Part shown: piece by piece, positions 1 to 8,971 of the stretch | How the letters are laid out: the number at the start of each line of letters is the position of its first letter | How positions within the stretch are numbered: position 1 is the first letter of the stretch | Origin: Bog-756 sp963753905 | GTDB taxonomy: Bacteria; Actinomycetota; Acidimicrobiia; Acidimicrobiales; RAAP-2 | Reading direction: 5' to 3' | Length of the DNA: 64,000 nt | Assembly: GCA_963753905.1 (NCBI GenBank) | Contig: CAVWDZ010000003.1 | Span: forward strand, 123,565-187,564 | Notes under the pieces: generated by a model | Told to the model about the DNA's origin: nothing | The model's database searches: none | Seen by the model: only the letters and a program-made list of their open reading frames with translations | Made by a program: the position numbers and the translations under genes

Positions 1-1287
1 GAAGGCGAACGTCGCGAGCGCGAGGTAGAGGTCGCTCAGCCGGACCGTGGGCAGGGCGATGAGCGCCCCGACCCCGGCGCACAGCGCGGCGGCCGTCAGC
101 AGACCGAGGACGGAGCCACCGCCGGCGATCTTGCCCATCACGAAGGCCCCGATCCCCATGAAGGAGAACTGGCAGAGAGAGACCTGGCCCGAGTAGCCGG
201 TGAGGAGGATCAGCGAGAGCCCCACGATGCCGAGGGCCATGATCTCCCCGCCCAGGTCGAGCACGGTGGTGCCCTTGAAGGCGGTATTGCCGAAGACGAG
301 GGCCGTCCCGACGGCCAGGACGAAGAAGACCGCCCCGGCCACGAGGGACTCCCGGCCGCCGGCCACCCGCGGGACCCGCATGGTGGTGAGACGGCCCACC
401 GCCCGGAGCCGGACCGAGGGGAGGGTGACCAGGGCGATGAACAGGAACACCATGGGAAGGGCGTAGGTGATGTCCGGGACCAGGTTCTGCGGCACGTGGG
501 GCAGGATGTAGTTGATGACGTAGTTCTCGGCGAGACCGATGCCGATGGCCGCGGCGAAGGTCACCGGGATGCTCTTGAGCCGGCCGACGATCGCGGCGGC
601 GTACCCGTTGACCACCAGCAGGGTCATCGCTTCGATGCTGATGCCGGTGGTCTGGGTCGGAGCCAACAGGACCCCGGCCAGGGCCGCCATCATGAAGCCC
701 AGGATCCAGCCGTACTGGCTCATCCGGTTGGGGGACACCCCGGACATGGCCAGCAGATCGGGGTCGTCGACCACGGCGCGCAGGGCGTACCCGGTGCGGG
801 TGCTGTAGAAGAGGACCCGCAGCAGGGCGGCCACGACCAGGGCCACCCCGATGATCAGCACCTCCTGGTACTGGATGTTGATCCCGACCAGCCGGAACTG
901 GCCCCCCACCATGTTGTTGACCGCCCGCTGGGTGGTCGGGCTCCAGAGGATCGTGGCGAGGCCGGTCAGGATGACCAGCAGCCCGAGGGTAACCATGACC
1001 GGCCGTTCAGCCGAGGCCCCGTGCAGTCGCCGCATGAGGACGCGCTCGACCAGCGCGCCGGCCACGGCTGCGCCGAAGACCAGGATGATCAGGAGCGCCA
1101 GCAGCACCGGCACGTGGTGGGCGGAGACCAGCTCCCAGTAGCAGAAGGCGGCGACCATTCCGACCGCGCCCTGGGCGAAGTTGAAGACGCCGGAGGTGGT
1201 GTAGGTGACCACCAGCCCGGTGGCCGCGATCGCGTACCCGGCGCCCAGCATGACCCCGAAGACGGTGTACTGCAGGAACTCGCTCAC
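1..1287 (-). CDS. Fused LivH-LivM branched-chain amino-acid ABC permease (3' end off window)
   Basis: Inner-membrane permease of a branched-chain amino acid (or related solute) uptake system. Reading the minus strand from the GTG at 1287 gives 429 codons without a stop up to the window edge. About the first 290 residues are LivH-like, with the FNFAQGAVGM motif near the N-terminus. The frame then runs on into a LivM-like domain with LLTGYSGQVSL and FMGIGAF, ending in SDLYLALATFAF at base 1. The GTG start has a GGGGG stretch about 10 nt upstream. The solute-binding lipoprotein lies 56 bp upstream on the same strand, so the two are probably co-transcribed. LivH and LivM are usually separate proteins; fused forms are known. 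The remaining LivM part and the ATPases must lie beyond the edge. Confidence 0.85.
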   Translation of the reverse strand, partial: MSEFLQYTVFGVMLGAGYAIAATGLVVTYTTSGVFNFAQGAVGMVAAFCYWELVSAHHVPVLLALLIILVFGAAVAGALVERVLMRRLHGASAERPVMVTLGLLVILTGLATILWSPTTQRAVNNMVGGQFRLVGINIQYQEVLIIGVALVVAALLRVLFYSTRTGYALRAVVDDPDLLAMSGVSPNRMSQYGWILGFMMAALAGVLLAPTQTTGISIEAMTLLVVNGYAAAIVGRLKSIPVTFAAAIGIGLAENYVINYILPHVPQNLVPDITYALPMVFLFIALVTLPSVRLRAVGRLTTMRVPRVAGGRESLVAGAVFFVLAVGTALVFGNTAFKGTTVLDLGGEIMALGIVGLSLILLTGYSGQVSLCQFSFMGIGAFVMGKIAGGGSVLGLLTAAALCAGVGALIALPTVRLSDLYLALATFAF

Positions 1288-1343
1288 CGAATCGTCGTCC
1301 CCCGTTGCATCAGGTCAGATGGTCACGACCGGCCTCGACCACC

Positions 1344-2657
1344 TCAGGATCCGGGCGGCGTGACGTAGGAGTAGTCGCAACGGTACCCGTTGGTGGGGCC
1401 GTCGATCGGAGGATCGTCCATCCGCTCGTACTGGCCGTTCTGAACCTGTCCGAGCAGATAGCAGTTGCCCACGGTCTTGGCCGCGGGGTTGTTGGGCGCA
1501 ATGATGTTGTCGCCGCTGAAGCTGGTGATCTTGGACAGGGCCTGGAGCAGGGAGCCGCGGCTCGGGTCGGAGCCCGCGTTCTTGAGCGCCTGGGAGAAGA
1601 GCTCGGCGGACAGCCATCCGTAGAGGGTGAAGAGGTCGGTCTTGAAGCCCGGGTCCGCCTGCTGCACCCACTTGTTGAAGGTACCCACCGCCGGGATGGC
1701 CGGGTAGTCCTGCCCCAGGAAGAAGGAGGTGTTCTGGTCGACCTGTGCGCCGTCGACGGCCTGGGGTCCACCCGAGGCGGACACCAGGTCGTTGGAGTAG
1801 CTGGCCGACCCGATGATCACCTGGGGGTGGAAGTTCTGCTCCTGGAGGTCCTTGAACATGGCCGAGGCATAGTTCTCGGGGAGCTGATCGAGGAAGAGGA
1901 TCTTGACGCCCGCGTTCTTCATGGCGATGACGTTCTGGGTGTAGTCGGTCTGGGTCACCGGGACGCTCGGGTCGTAGACGACCTTGAAGCCGACCTTCTG
2001 CATGACGTACTTCTCGCCGACCCAGTCGACCTGGGCGGAGGCCTGGTCGGAGACGACCGTGCCGACTCCGTCGACATCGTTCGGGAACTTGTGCTTGAAG
2101 TACTGGAGCGGACCCTCCTGCCATCCGCCGAGCAGCGGCACCGCGCTGTAGACGTTGGGGAGCTTGGTGGTCGGGATGTCGAGGACGACCGAAACGTCGG
2201 GCATCCCCGGATCGGCGGCGAGCAGGGCACCGCCGTAGCTGTCCTGGAGGGAGAACCCGCCCACGAGGGAGAAGTCGTTGGTGATGGCGTTCTGTGTGGC
2301 CTGGTGGTTGCCCGCCCCGCTGAACCCGTCGTCGGCGGAGTCGACCACGATCTTGCGGCCGTTGATCCCGCCGGTCGAGTTCACGTAGGCGGCGTAGGCC
2401 TCGGTGCCCACGAGGGCCCCCTTGAAGAGCCCGCCGATGGCCAGGGTCGACACGTTGCCGACACGGACCTCGGTCGCCGTGATGCCGGTGTGGTCGCTGA
2501 AGGCGCTCTCAGGGATCTTGGAAGAGGAGCCACCGGAGCCGCTCGCGGCCGTCGTGGTCGTCGACGAATTGGTCGAGCTGCACGCAGCAGCGAGCAGCGC
2601 GACCACCAACACGATCCCCAGCGCGCTCGTACGGCGCTTCCACGGTGCTGAACGCAA
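1344..2657 (-). CDS. Branched-chain amino-acid ABC transporter substrate-binding lipoprotein
   Basis: Extracytoplasmic solute-binding protein of the LivK/Peripla_BP_6 type, 437 residues, partner of the permease downstream. The open frame continues far upstream, but that part is out-of-frame esterase sequence. A TTG at 2657 with AAGGGGGAG just upstream gives a short basic N-terminus, a hydrophobic stretch (LGIVLVVALLAA) and a lipobox cysteine (AAAC), followed by a Ser/Thr-rich tether and the mature domain. An ATG in another frame at 2674 would not give a signal peptide. The ligand cannot be read from sequence; hydrophobic amino acids, amides or short-chain acids are all possible for this family. 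Confidence 0.85.
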   Translation of the reverse strand: MRSAPWKRRTSALGIVLVVALLAAACSSTNSSTTTTAASGSGGSSSKIPESAFSDHTGITATEVRVGNVSTLAIGGLFKGALVGTEAYAAYVNSTGGINGRKIVVDSADDGFSGAGNHQATQNAITNDFSLVGGFSLQDSYGGALLAADPGMPDVSVVLDIPTTKLPNVYSAVPLLGGWQEGPLQYFKHKFPNDVDGVGTVVSDQASAQVDWVGEKYVMQKVGFKVVYDPSVPVTQTDYTQNVIAMKNAGVKILFLDQLPENYASAMFKDLQEQNFHPQVIIGSASYSNDLVSASGGPQAVDGAQVDQNTSFFLGQDYPAIPAVGTFNKWVQQADPGFKTDLFTLYGWLSAELFSQALKNAGSDPSRGSLLQALSKITSFSGDNIIAPNNPAAKTVGNCYLLGQVQNGQYERMDDPPIDGPTNGYRCDYSYVTPPGS

Positions 2658-2845
2658 GGCTCCCCCTTGATCATGGTTCGACGGCTGGCCCCCGGCGGAG
2701 TCGCAACGCGATCGGTCGGGCCGAATATGTGACTCTACGTCAGAAACTCGGCGGTGTGTCCAGCAATCCTCCGGAACTCGCACGAACGGCCCTCGGGTCC
2801 GGCGACCAGCCCGGGAGGCCGTCGGGGCGGGGGCGGCCGGGATCC

Positions 2846-4120
2846 TCAGCGGGAGACCCGGCTCCGGATCCCCTCGAGGAACCGCACCGCGCCGAGGTTG
2901 GCGTGGCGGGACCGGATGGTCACCATGACCTCGAAGGCATGCTGGGCCCGGGGCAGCTCGAGGTAGGCCACGGGCGCGGCCGAGAGGTCCCGGAGCCGCT
3001 CGACGAAGCGGCGGGCCATCCGGGGTGAGGTGAGCGTGTCGTTGGTGCCCTGGACGACGAACATCGGCGGGGCCTCCGGGGTGATCCGTCGGTCGGGCGA
3101 GGCCTCCTCGAAGATTGTTCGCTCGTCTTCCATGGGGACCTTCATCACCCGGCGGGACAGCAACTTGGCCAGCCCGGGTCCGTAGGCGCCACCGGCGTCG
3201 GGTTCGACCGTCAGGTCGTAGACGCCGTAGAACGGGATGCAGGCGTCGACCGAGGTGTCGGCGTCTTCGAATCCCGGCTGCCACTCGGGCCGGTTCGGGG
3301 TGAGTGCGGTCAGTGCGGCGAGGTGGCCCCCGGCCGAGCCCCCAGCGAGGGCGATGAAGGCGGGATCGCCGCCGTACTCGACGATGTGCTCGCGCACCCA
3401 GGCCAGCGCCCGCTTGCAGTCCACGACATGGTCGGGCCAGGTCGCCTTATTGCTCAGGCGGTAGTTGGCGGTGACGCACACCCAGCCCCGCATGGCGAGC
3501 TCGTGCATCAACGGGAGTCCCTGCTCCCGCTTGTCCCCCATGACCCAGCCGCCACCGTGGATGTACACGAGGACCGGCGCCCCGACCGGTGGTGCGTCCC
3601 GCCGGCGGAGGATGTCGAGTCGGTGCTGGTCGTCCCCGTCTCCCCAGTAGTCGATGCCCCGGATCTTGCCGATCCCCCGGAAGCGGAGGGGCAGGGCGAG
3701 GACCAGCCGCCACCAGTGGGACCAGGCCGGCCGCAGATCGGTCCCGGGGGCGACGACCGTTCCGCCGGTGGCGCCGTCGAGCGCCGAGTCGGCCAGCGCA
3801 CCCGCCCCGTGGGCGACCACGGCCAACCCGGCGAACCCGACCGCGCTGGCCACGGTCAGGGCGAGCCCCGCAACGCCAGGCCACGCGGACAGCCCCCCCG
3901 CGATGGACAGGCCGGCCGCGATCGCTGCCTCGAGGACGATCATGTGGAGGGGCAGCTCTGCCGGGACGAACCCCAACATGAAGCTGAGTACGGTGAACGG
4001 CTCGCGGCGGGCGGGCACCCAGGCGTTGGCCACGAGCAAGGCAAAGGCCGCCCCGACGGCGAAGAAGATCCAGGCCATCCACACATCAAACACCGTCGGC
4101 GGGGGTAGAGGGTGAAACAC
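2846..4120 (-). CDS. Membrane-anchored alpha/beta hydrolase (LipM-like esterase)
   Basis: Predicted carboxylesterase of the hormone-sensitive-lipase type, 424 residues. The first about 115 residues hold three or four hydrophobic segments, so the enzyme is likely membrane-anchored. The hydrolase domain follows: oxyanion motif HGGGW at 188-192, nucleophile motif GGSAGG at 260-265 (Ser262), acid Asp361 in GTNDT, and His394 in QHAF. The layout and length match mycobacterial LipM-like esterases. It is divergent from the wax ester synthase gene, with 59 bp between the two starts, which suggests a shared control region and a joint role in neutral lipid or ester metabolism. The substrate is unknown. 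Confidence 0.8.
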   Translation of the reverse strand: MFHPLPPPTVFDVWMAWIFFAVGAAFALLVANAWVPARREPFTVLSFMLGFVPAELPLHMIVLEAAIAAGLSIAGGLSAWPGVAGLALTVASAVGFAGLAVVAHGAGALADSALDGATGGTVVAPGTDLRPAWSHWWRLVLALPLRFRGIGKIRGIDYWGDGDDQHRLDILRRRDAPPVGAPVLVYIHGGGWVMGDKREQGLPLMHELAMRGWVCVTANYRLSNKATWPDHVVDCKRALAWVREHIVEYGGDPAFIALAGGSAGGHLAALTALTPNRPEWQPGFEDADTSVDACIPFYGVYDLTVEPDAGGAYGPGLAKLLSRRVMKVPMEDERTIFEEASPDRRITPEAPPMFVVQGTNDTLTSPRMARRFVERLRDLSAAPVAYLELPRAQHAFEVMVTIRSRHANLGAVRFLEGIRSRVSR

Positions 4121-4179
4121 CCGGCCAGGTGGGGCATCATCAGGTGCGGGGAGAGGCGGGGTAGAGCGAGAGGATCGGC

Positions 4180-5712
4180 ATGGAGCGACTGAGCGGCCTC
4201 GACGCCAGTTTCCTCTATCTCGAGACGCCGACCCTGCACATGCACGTGGCCATGGCCGTGATCTTCGACCCGTCGACCATCCCCGGCGGGTACAGCTTCA
4301 CGCGGATGCAGGCCCAGATCTCGGCCCGCACCCACCAGGCCCCCGTCTTCCGCCGCCGACTCGTCGAGGTCCCGCTGCGGCTCGGCCACCCGGTGTGGGT
4401 CGAAGACCCCGGATTCGACATCGACTACCACGTCCGCCGTGCGGCGGTGCCCGCCCCCGGGGGACTGCGCGAGCTCGCGGACCTCGTCGGGGAGATCACC
4501 GGCCACCAGCTCGACCGGTCGAGACCCCTCTGGGAGATCTGGATCGTCGAAGGCCTCGCCAAGGGGCGGATCGCCGTGGTCGCCAAGATGCACCACTCGA
4601 CGGTCGACGGGATGTCCGGTGCCGCGCTGCTGTCGGTCCTCTTCGACCTCGAGGTCGACCCGGGACCGGAACCACCTCCACCCGAGCCGAGCGGGGAGGC
4701 CCGGATGCCCTCCAGCCTCGAGCTGCTGACCGAGGCGATCGCCGCCCGGGCCATGCGGCCCCTCGAGATCACCCGCGACATCCTGCGCACCTCCCAGCAC
4801 CTCATCGACGTCCGCCGGGTCCGCCACCGACCCGAACACCGGAGCCCGGAGGCCCGGGCCGCCCTCCCGCTGTCAGCGCCACGCACCTCGTTCAACGCGG
4901 CGCTGACCCGGCGTCGGCAGGTGGCGCTCTCGGCCATCGGCCTCGACGACGTGAAGCGGCTCAAGAACGCGACCGGGACGACGGTCAACGACGTGGTCCT
5001 GACCGTGTGCACCGGCGCCCTCCGCCAACTCCTCCTCGACGGCGACGAGCTGCCCGAAAAGCCCCTCGTGGCGGTGGTGCCGGTCTCGGTGCATCCCGAG
5101 CACGGTGCTCCCCACGGGTCGAACCAGGTCTCCTCGATGTTCGTCCAGCTCCCCGCCCACCTCCACAACCCGCTCGACCGGTTGTACGCCATCCGGGAGG
5201 GAACGAAGGGGGCAAAGGAGGAGCACAACGCGTTGGGCGCGGACATGCTGGTCAACTGGGCGGAGCACGCAACCCCGAACACCTTCGCCACCGCGGCCCG
5301 GCTCTACAGCAGGATGCGACTGGCGGACCGCCACCCACCGATCGCCAACCTGGTCATCTCCAACGTCCCCGGGCCGGACATCCCGCTCTACCTCGGGGGG
5401 GCCGAGATGGTCGCCGGCTTCCCGCTCGGTCCGGTCATGGACGGCATGGGCGTCAACATCACCATCATGAGCTACCGCGGCACCCTCTACTGGGGGATGA
5501 TCTCGTGCCCCGAGACGATGCCGAAGGTCTGGCACCTGGCAGCGGCGATCCCCACGGCCCTCGACGAGCTGCTGGCCGCGGCCGGGCAAGCCCCGGCCCG
5601 CTTCCGCTCCGAGGAAGCCGCCCAGGCGGTCCTCTCCTCGGGCGCCGGCTGCCCGCCGGAACCGGGCGCCCCGAGCGTGAAACGGCCCGGGGCCGGGGCG
5701 GTCCGGTCCTGA
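4180..5712 (+). CDS. Wax ester synthase / diacylglycerol O-acyltransferase (WS/DGAT)
   Basis: Bifunctional acyltransferase that esterifies fatty alcohols or diacylglycerol with acyl-CoA to make storage lipid, 510 residues, a usual family length. It opens with the typical MERLSGLDASFLYLET. The active-site motif HHSTVDG is at 138-144 with both histidines and the aspartate present, and PLWE is at 117-120. The C-terminal half is the DUF1298-type domain, with SNVPGPDIPLYLGGA near its end. It stands alone on the plus strand, divergent from the esterase. Related proteins are abundant in lipid-storing actinobacteria. Confidence 0.92.
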   Translation: MERLSGLDASFLYLETPTLHMHVAMAVIFDPSTIPGGYSFTRMQAQISARTHQAPVFRRRLVEVPLRLGHPVWVEDPGFDIDYHVRRAAVPAPGGLRELADLVGEITGHQLDRSRPLWEIWIVEGLAKGRIAVVAKMHHSTVDGMSGAALLSVLFDLEVDPGPEPPPPEPSGEARMPSSLELLTEAIAARAMRPLEITRDILRTSQHLIDVRRVRHRPEHRSPEARAALPLSAPRTSFNAALTRRRQVALSAIGLDDVKRLKNATGTTVNDVVLTVCTGALRQLLLDGDELPEKPLVAVVPVSVHPEHGAPHGSNQVSSMFVQLPAHLHNPLDRLYAIREGTKGAKEEHNALGADMLVNWAEHATPNTFATAARLYSRMRLADRHPPIANLVISNVPGPDIPLYLGGAEMVAGFPLGPVMDGMGVNITIMSYRGTLYWGMISCPETMPKVWHLAAAIPTALDELLAAAGQAPARFRSEEAAQAVLSSGAGCPPEPGAPSVKRPGAGAVRS

Positions 5713-5748
5713 GCGCGCCGCCAAAGGAGCCCGCTCGACGGAGCCCGC

Positions 5749-6897
5749 TCACGACGTGCCGGCGACCACCATCGACGAGGCACCCGAGCACACCGGGATC
5801 GGCCGCCCGAACCGCTGCGAGACCGGATCGAACGGGAGGACAGTGTCGAATCCGTCCACGATGAACGCACCGGTGGTCCCCGGACCGACCACGATGTCGG
5901 TCGGGTGGTCCGTCCCGGTGCCCGCGGCCCCGCCCGGGCGCTGTGGGATTGCGATCGGCGGCCCGGGCGTCGAGAAGGCGGCCACGGAGATCGGCATCAC
6001 CCAGTTGTTGGCCGAATCCACCACCATGACCCGGGACCCGTCGGCGGTGACGGCCACCGCGGCCGGATCCGAGATGCCGAACCGGTCGAATCCGGTGGCC
6101 GGCTCGACGTCGCCGCTCGAGGCGGCGATCGGGAGCACCCGTCCGCCGTAGTCGGCTCCGCCCTGACCGGCGACGTAGACGGTGTTGCCGTCTGCGCTCA
6201 CCACCACCCCGTGGGGCGAGTAGACCGACGAGACCGCCAGGCCGGTCGGGACGACCGGGCCTGCGGTGGCGTTCGCGGTGTCCACCGGGACGACCCCGCC
6301 GGCGAACAGGACGTAGAGGGTGGGTCCGGTCGGGCTGAGCGCCATCCCGAAGATCGTCCTGCCGGCCCCGATGTCGAGCGGGGTACCGACCGCCCCGGTG
6401 ACCGCGTTGACCGGCACCACCGTCGACCCGCTCGCAGCCAGGACGATCCCGTTGGGCAGCACCGCCACCGCGTGGGTGCCGCCGTCGCCGGGGATCGGGA
6501 TGGGACGACCCGCCTGCTGGGTCGAGAGATCGATGGGGATGACGACGTTCTCGGCGGCCCCGGTCCCGCCGGCGGCTCTGGTCACCACGTATGCCCACTT
6601 CCCGTCCGGGGAGGTGGCGATGGCGTCATCACCGAGGGCGGGGGTCCCGACCACCGGAAGGGTGATCGAGTCCTCTGCGGTGCGCGTCGCGAGCTCCACC
6701 GGGGTGACCGCCGTCGGGCAGACCACGTAGCCGATCGGACCACGGGGCGCGAAGGTGCTGTGCACCGGTGCCGGGACGGGGTCGGCGAGCACCGAGCAGC
6801 CGGCCAGGACGCCGCAGGCACCCAGCACCGCGGCGATGCGGGCCGGCCGGATGGACTGGCGCGGTCGGACCCGACCGGTGGTGCTCGGTACCTCCAT
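5749..6897 (-). CDS. YVTN-type beta-propeller lipoprotein
   Basis: Predicted surface lipoprotein of 382 residues. The N-terminus has a basic region, a hydrophobic run and a lipobox ending in Cys34 (GVLAGC). The rest is a beta-propeller of YVTN/SMP-30-like blades, recognisable from repeated units such as GTPLDIGAGRTIFGMALSPTG and DGNTVYVAGQGG. Such propellers usually bind proteins or surface ligands rather than catalyse reactions, and no active-site motif is visible. It is transcribed towards the WS/DGAT gene with a 36-bp gap. Function unknown. Confidence 0.75.
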   Translation of the reverse strand: MEVPSTTGRVRPRQSIRPARIAAVLGACGVLAGCSVLADPVPAPVHSTFAPRGPIGYVVCPTAVTPVELATRTAEDSITLPVVGTPALGDDAIATSPDGKWAYVVTRAAGGTGAAENVVIPIDLSTQQAGRPIPIPGDGGTHAVAVLPNGIVLAASGSTVVPVNAVTGAVGTPLDIGAGRTIFGMALSPTGPTLYVLFAGGVVPVDTANATAGPVVPTGLAVSSVYSPHGVVVSADGNTVYVAGQGGADYGGRVLPIAASSGDVEPATGFDRFGISDPAAVAVTADGSRVMVVDSANNWVMPISVAAFSTPGPPIAIPQRPGGAAGTGTDHPTDIVVGPGTTGAFIVDGFDTVLPFDPVSQRFGRPIPVCSGASSMVVAGTS

Positions 6898-6975
6898 AGG
6901 TGGGGCCGACCCTAGTGACAGGGAAGGGGACCGGGTCCCTCGCTCCCGTGCCCCGTCCGCCGGACGACGCGTGCT

Positions 6976-7920
6976 TCAGCTCGCGCTGGCCAGGGTCTGC
7001 GCAGTGGCGTGGGTGGCCACGGCCGCGAGCGCGTCGTCGAGCGGGGTCGCCTCGAGGCCGAAGGTGCCCGTACAGGACGTCGAGTCGAGGATGAACGGCC
7101 GGTCGAACTGGTACCGGGTCTCCTTGAGCTCGCGCAGCTGTGCCGAGACGAGCCCGGCCGCCGAGACGGCGACCGGGGGCAGGACCCCGATCCTCGGGGC
7201 CGGGGCACCGGCCACCTCGCAGAACCGGGTGGCGAGCTCGCGCTGGGTCCGGGCGGGACCGCTCGGGACGTGCCAGGCGCGTCCCCATGCCCGTTCGTCC
7301 GTGCCCAGGACGGTCAGCGTCCGGCCCACGTCCGGCACATAGGTCCAGGTGTGCGGCGCGTCCGGGTCGCCGAGGAGGTAGACCTTCCGGCCGGCCAGCA
7401 TTCGGTCGACGTTGCGTCCGAAGAAGCTGTTCTCGACCACTCCCGGACCGAAGAAGTCGGACGCCCGGGCCTCGGTGACGCGCACCCGCCCGGCGCGGTG
7501 GGCAGCGAATGCGTCATTCCACATCGCAGTCCGGATCCTCCCCTTGGTTCCGGTCGAAACCAACGGGTCCTGCTCGGTCATCGGATGGTCGACCGGGCCG
7601 TAGCCGTAGAGGTTGCCCATGATCACGAGCACAGCCTCGCGGTCCGCGGCGACCGAGAGCATCGAGGCGGCCATCGGTGGCCAGAGCTCCGGCCACCGAT
7701 GGTAGGGCGGGTTGGCGCAGTTGTAGAGGACATCGGCCTTCCCCACCGCGGCGGCGAGGGCCGAGGGATCCGAGGCGTCGGCCGAGACCCGACGGATGCC
7801 GGGGTGCTCGGGGCCGGATCCGGATCGCGTGACCAGGGTGACGTCGTGGCTCTGGTCCACGAGGCTCAGTGCGGTGGCCGTGCCGACCGCTCCCGCACCG
7901 ACGATGGCGTGTCTTCCCAT
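6976..7920 (-). CDS. NAD(P)-dependent epimerase/dehydratase family protein
   Basis: Rossmann-fold short-chain dehydrogenase of the extended (epimerase) type, 314 residues. The ATG at 7920 is preferred over the longer frame because AAGGAGGAT lies 7-8 nt upstream and the protein then begins directly with the nucleotide-binding strand (HAIVGAGAVGTATAL). It is divergent from a TetR regulator, with palindromic sequence between the genes, so it is the likely target of that regulator. The substrate is not identifiable; these proteins are often annotated only as sugar epimerases or NmrA-like enzymes. Confidence 0.8.
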   Translation of the reverse strand: MGRHAIVGAGAVGTATALSLVDQSHDVTLVTRSGSGPEHPGIRRVSADASDPSALAAAVGKADVLYNCANPPYHRWPELWPPMAASMLSVAADREAVLVIMGNLYGYGPVDHPMTEQDPLVSTGTKGRIRTAMWNDAFAAHRAGRVRVTEARASDFFGPGVVENSFFGRNVDRMLAGRKVYLLGDPDAPHTWTYVPDVGRTLTVLGTDERAWGRAWHVPSGPARTQRELATRFCEVAGAPAPRIGVLPPVAVSAAGLVSAQLRELKETRYQFDRPFILDSTSCTGTFGLEATPLDDALAAVATHATAQTLASAS

Positions 7921-7939
7921 GTCCGATCCTCCTTGTTGT

Positions 7940-8002
7940 GAGCACTGCACTCGTTGTGGACCAGTATTCACATAGCGGACCCCGATGTCAAGAGCAGTGC
8001 TC
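7940..8002. promoter_or_regulatory. Candidate TetR operators between epimerase and TetR genes
   Basis: The divergent intergenic region has GAGCAGTGCTC at 7992-8002, a perfect inverted repeat around a central G, and the related half-conserved GAGCACTGCACTC at 7940-7952. A further half-site, AGTGCTCTG, follows at about 8015. The spacing places them over both divergent promoters, as expected for a self-regulating TetR protein. Inference from symmetry and position only. Confidence 0.45.
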
Positions 8003-8042
8003 ATGTCTTGATCTAGTGCTCTGGATCTGGGAGGATGGCGGA

Positions 8043-8759
8043 GTGCCTCCCTCCACCGGGCTCCGGGCCCGCGTTCGGGCCGAGCTCACCGCAGAGATCA
8101 AGGACGAGGCCCGTCGCCAGCTGGCCGTCGACGGGGCGTCGAGCCTTTCGCTGCGGGCGGTCACCCGCGCCCTCGGGATGGCCTCGTCGGCCATCTACCG
8201 GTACTACCCGAGCCGGGACGAGCTCCTCACCGCGCTCATCGTCGATGCCTACGACGCGGTCGGCGCGGTCGCAGAGGCTGCCGACGCGGCGTGCCCTCGG
8301 GACGACTTCGGTGGCCGCTGGCTCTCCGTTGCGCTGGCCATCCGGCGCTGGGCCCTGTCCGATCCGCACGAGTACACGCTCGTGTACGGGTCGCCGGTCC
8401 CCGGCTACCGCGCGCCCGAGGACACCATCGGGCCGGCCAGCCGGGTCACCCTCGTGCTCGCCCGGCTGGTGGACGAGGCCTCACGGTCAGGCGCGCTGGT
8501 CGATGTCCGCGGTGCGCCGGGGCTCCCGGCGCTGGGACCGGAGGTGACCGCCGAGACGCGCCGCCTGGCCGACGTGGCCTTCCCGGACGCCTCGGACGAA
8601 GTCATCGTCCGAGCGGTGGCCGCCTGGACCCAGCTGTTCGGATTGATCTCGTTCGAACTGTTCGGCCATCTGCACGGTGTCGTCGAGCGCGTGCCGCCGC
8701 TCTTCGAGCGCGTCGTCCTCGAGATGGGCGCCTTCATGGGCCTCCCGGCACCGTTGTAA
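8043..8759 (+). CDS. TetR/AcrR family regulator with WHG-type C-terminal domain
   Basis: DNA-binding repressor of 238 residues. The GTG at 8043 is chosen because GGGAGGA lies 7 nt upstream; the longer frame runs back into the divergent epimerase gene. The N-terminal helix-turn-helix reads SLSLRAVTRALGMASSAIYRYYPSRDELL, a standard TetR pattern. The C-terminal half, with WTQLFGLISFELFGHL, matches the WHG/TetR_C_13 ligand-binding domain. It is divergent from the epimerase gene, with palindromes between, so it probably controls that gene and itself. The ligand is unknown. Confidence 0.85.
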   Translation: MPPSTGLRARVRAELTAEIKDEARRQLAVDGASSLSLRAVTRALGMASSAIYRYYPSRDELLTALIVDAYDAVGAVAEAADAACPRDDFGGRWLSVALAIRRWALSDPHEYTLVYGSPVPGYRAPEDTIGPASRVTLVLARLVDEASRSGALVDVRGAPGLPALGPEVTAETRRLADVAFPDASDEVIVRAVAAWTQLFGLISFELFGHLHGVVERVPPLFERVVLEMGAFMGLPAPL

Positions 8760-8763
8760 AGAG

Positions 8764-8809
8764 CGGACGGCGCGGCCCGTCCCGGCCGTCCGTCGTCGTC
8801 GACGACGAC
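8764..8809 (+). terminator. GC-rich hairpins after the TetR gene
   Basis: Directly after the TetR stop codon there is CGGACGG (8764-8770) pairing with CCGTCCG (8786-8792), then the perfect 18-bp palindrome GTCGTCGTCGACGACGAC at 8792-8809. There is no T-tract, as is common for actinobacterial hairpins. Likely a terminator; the palindrome could also be a protein site. Confidence 0.4.
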
Positions 8810-8971
8810 AGCGCGTCACCGTCGATGAAAATTTCTTGCCGCGCGCCCTGTACGAAGGTGCCTCGCCGCGTCATGATGGGGACAGCGTTGATGCACGAGG
8901 GATGTCGGCCCGGTGTGACGCCGCCGGGTCGGGTCCGCGTGCTGCGGGACCGAGTCGGAAGGGGGTCACCC

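Noticed and set aside
200..2651. Long plus-strand open frames across 200-2651
   Set aside because: They are antisense to the LivHM and substrate-binding genes; the translations are Arg/Gly/Pro-rich low-complexity sequence typical of shadow frames in GC-rich DNA.
2657..3284. N-terminal extension of the substrate-binding protein frame up to 3284
   Set aside because: It overlaps the esterase gene out of phase, and the lipoprotein signal with a ribosome site begins at 2657.
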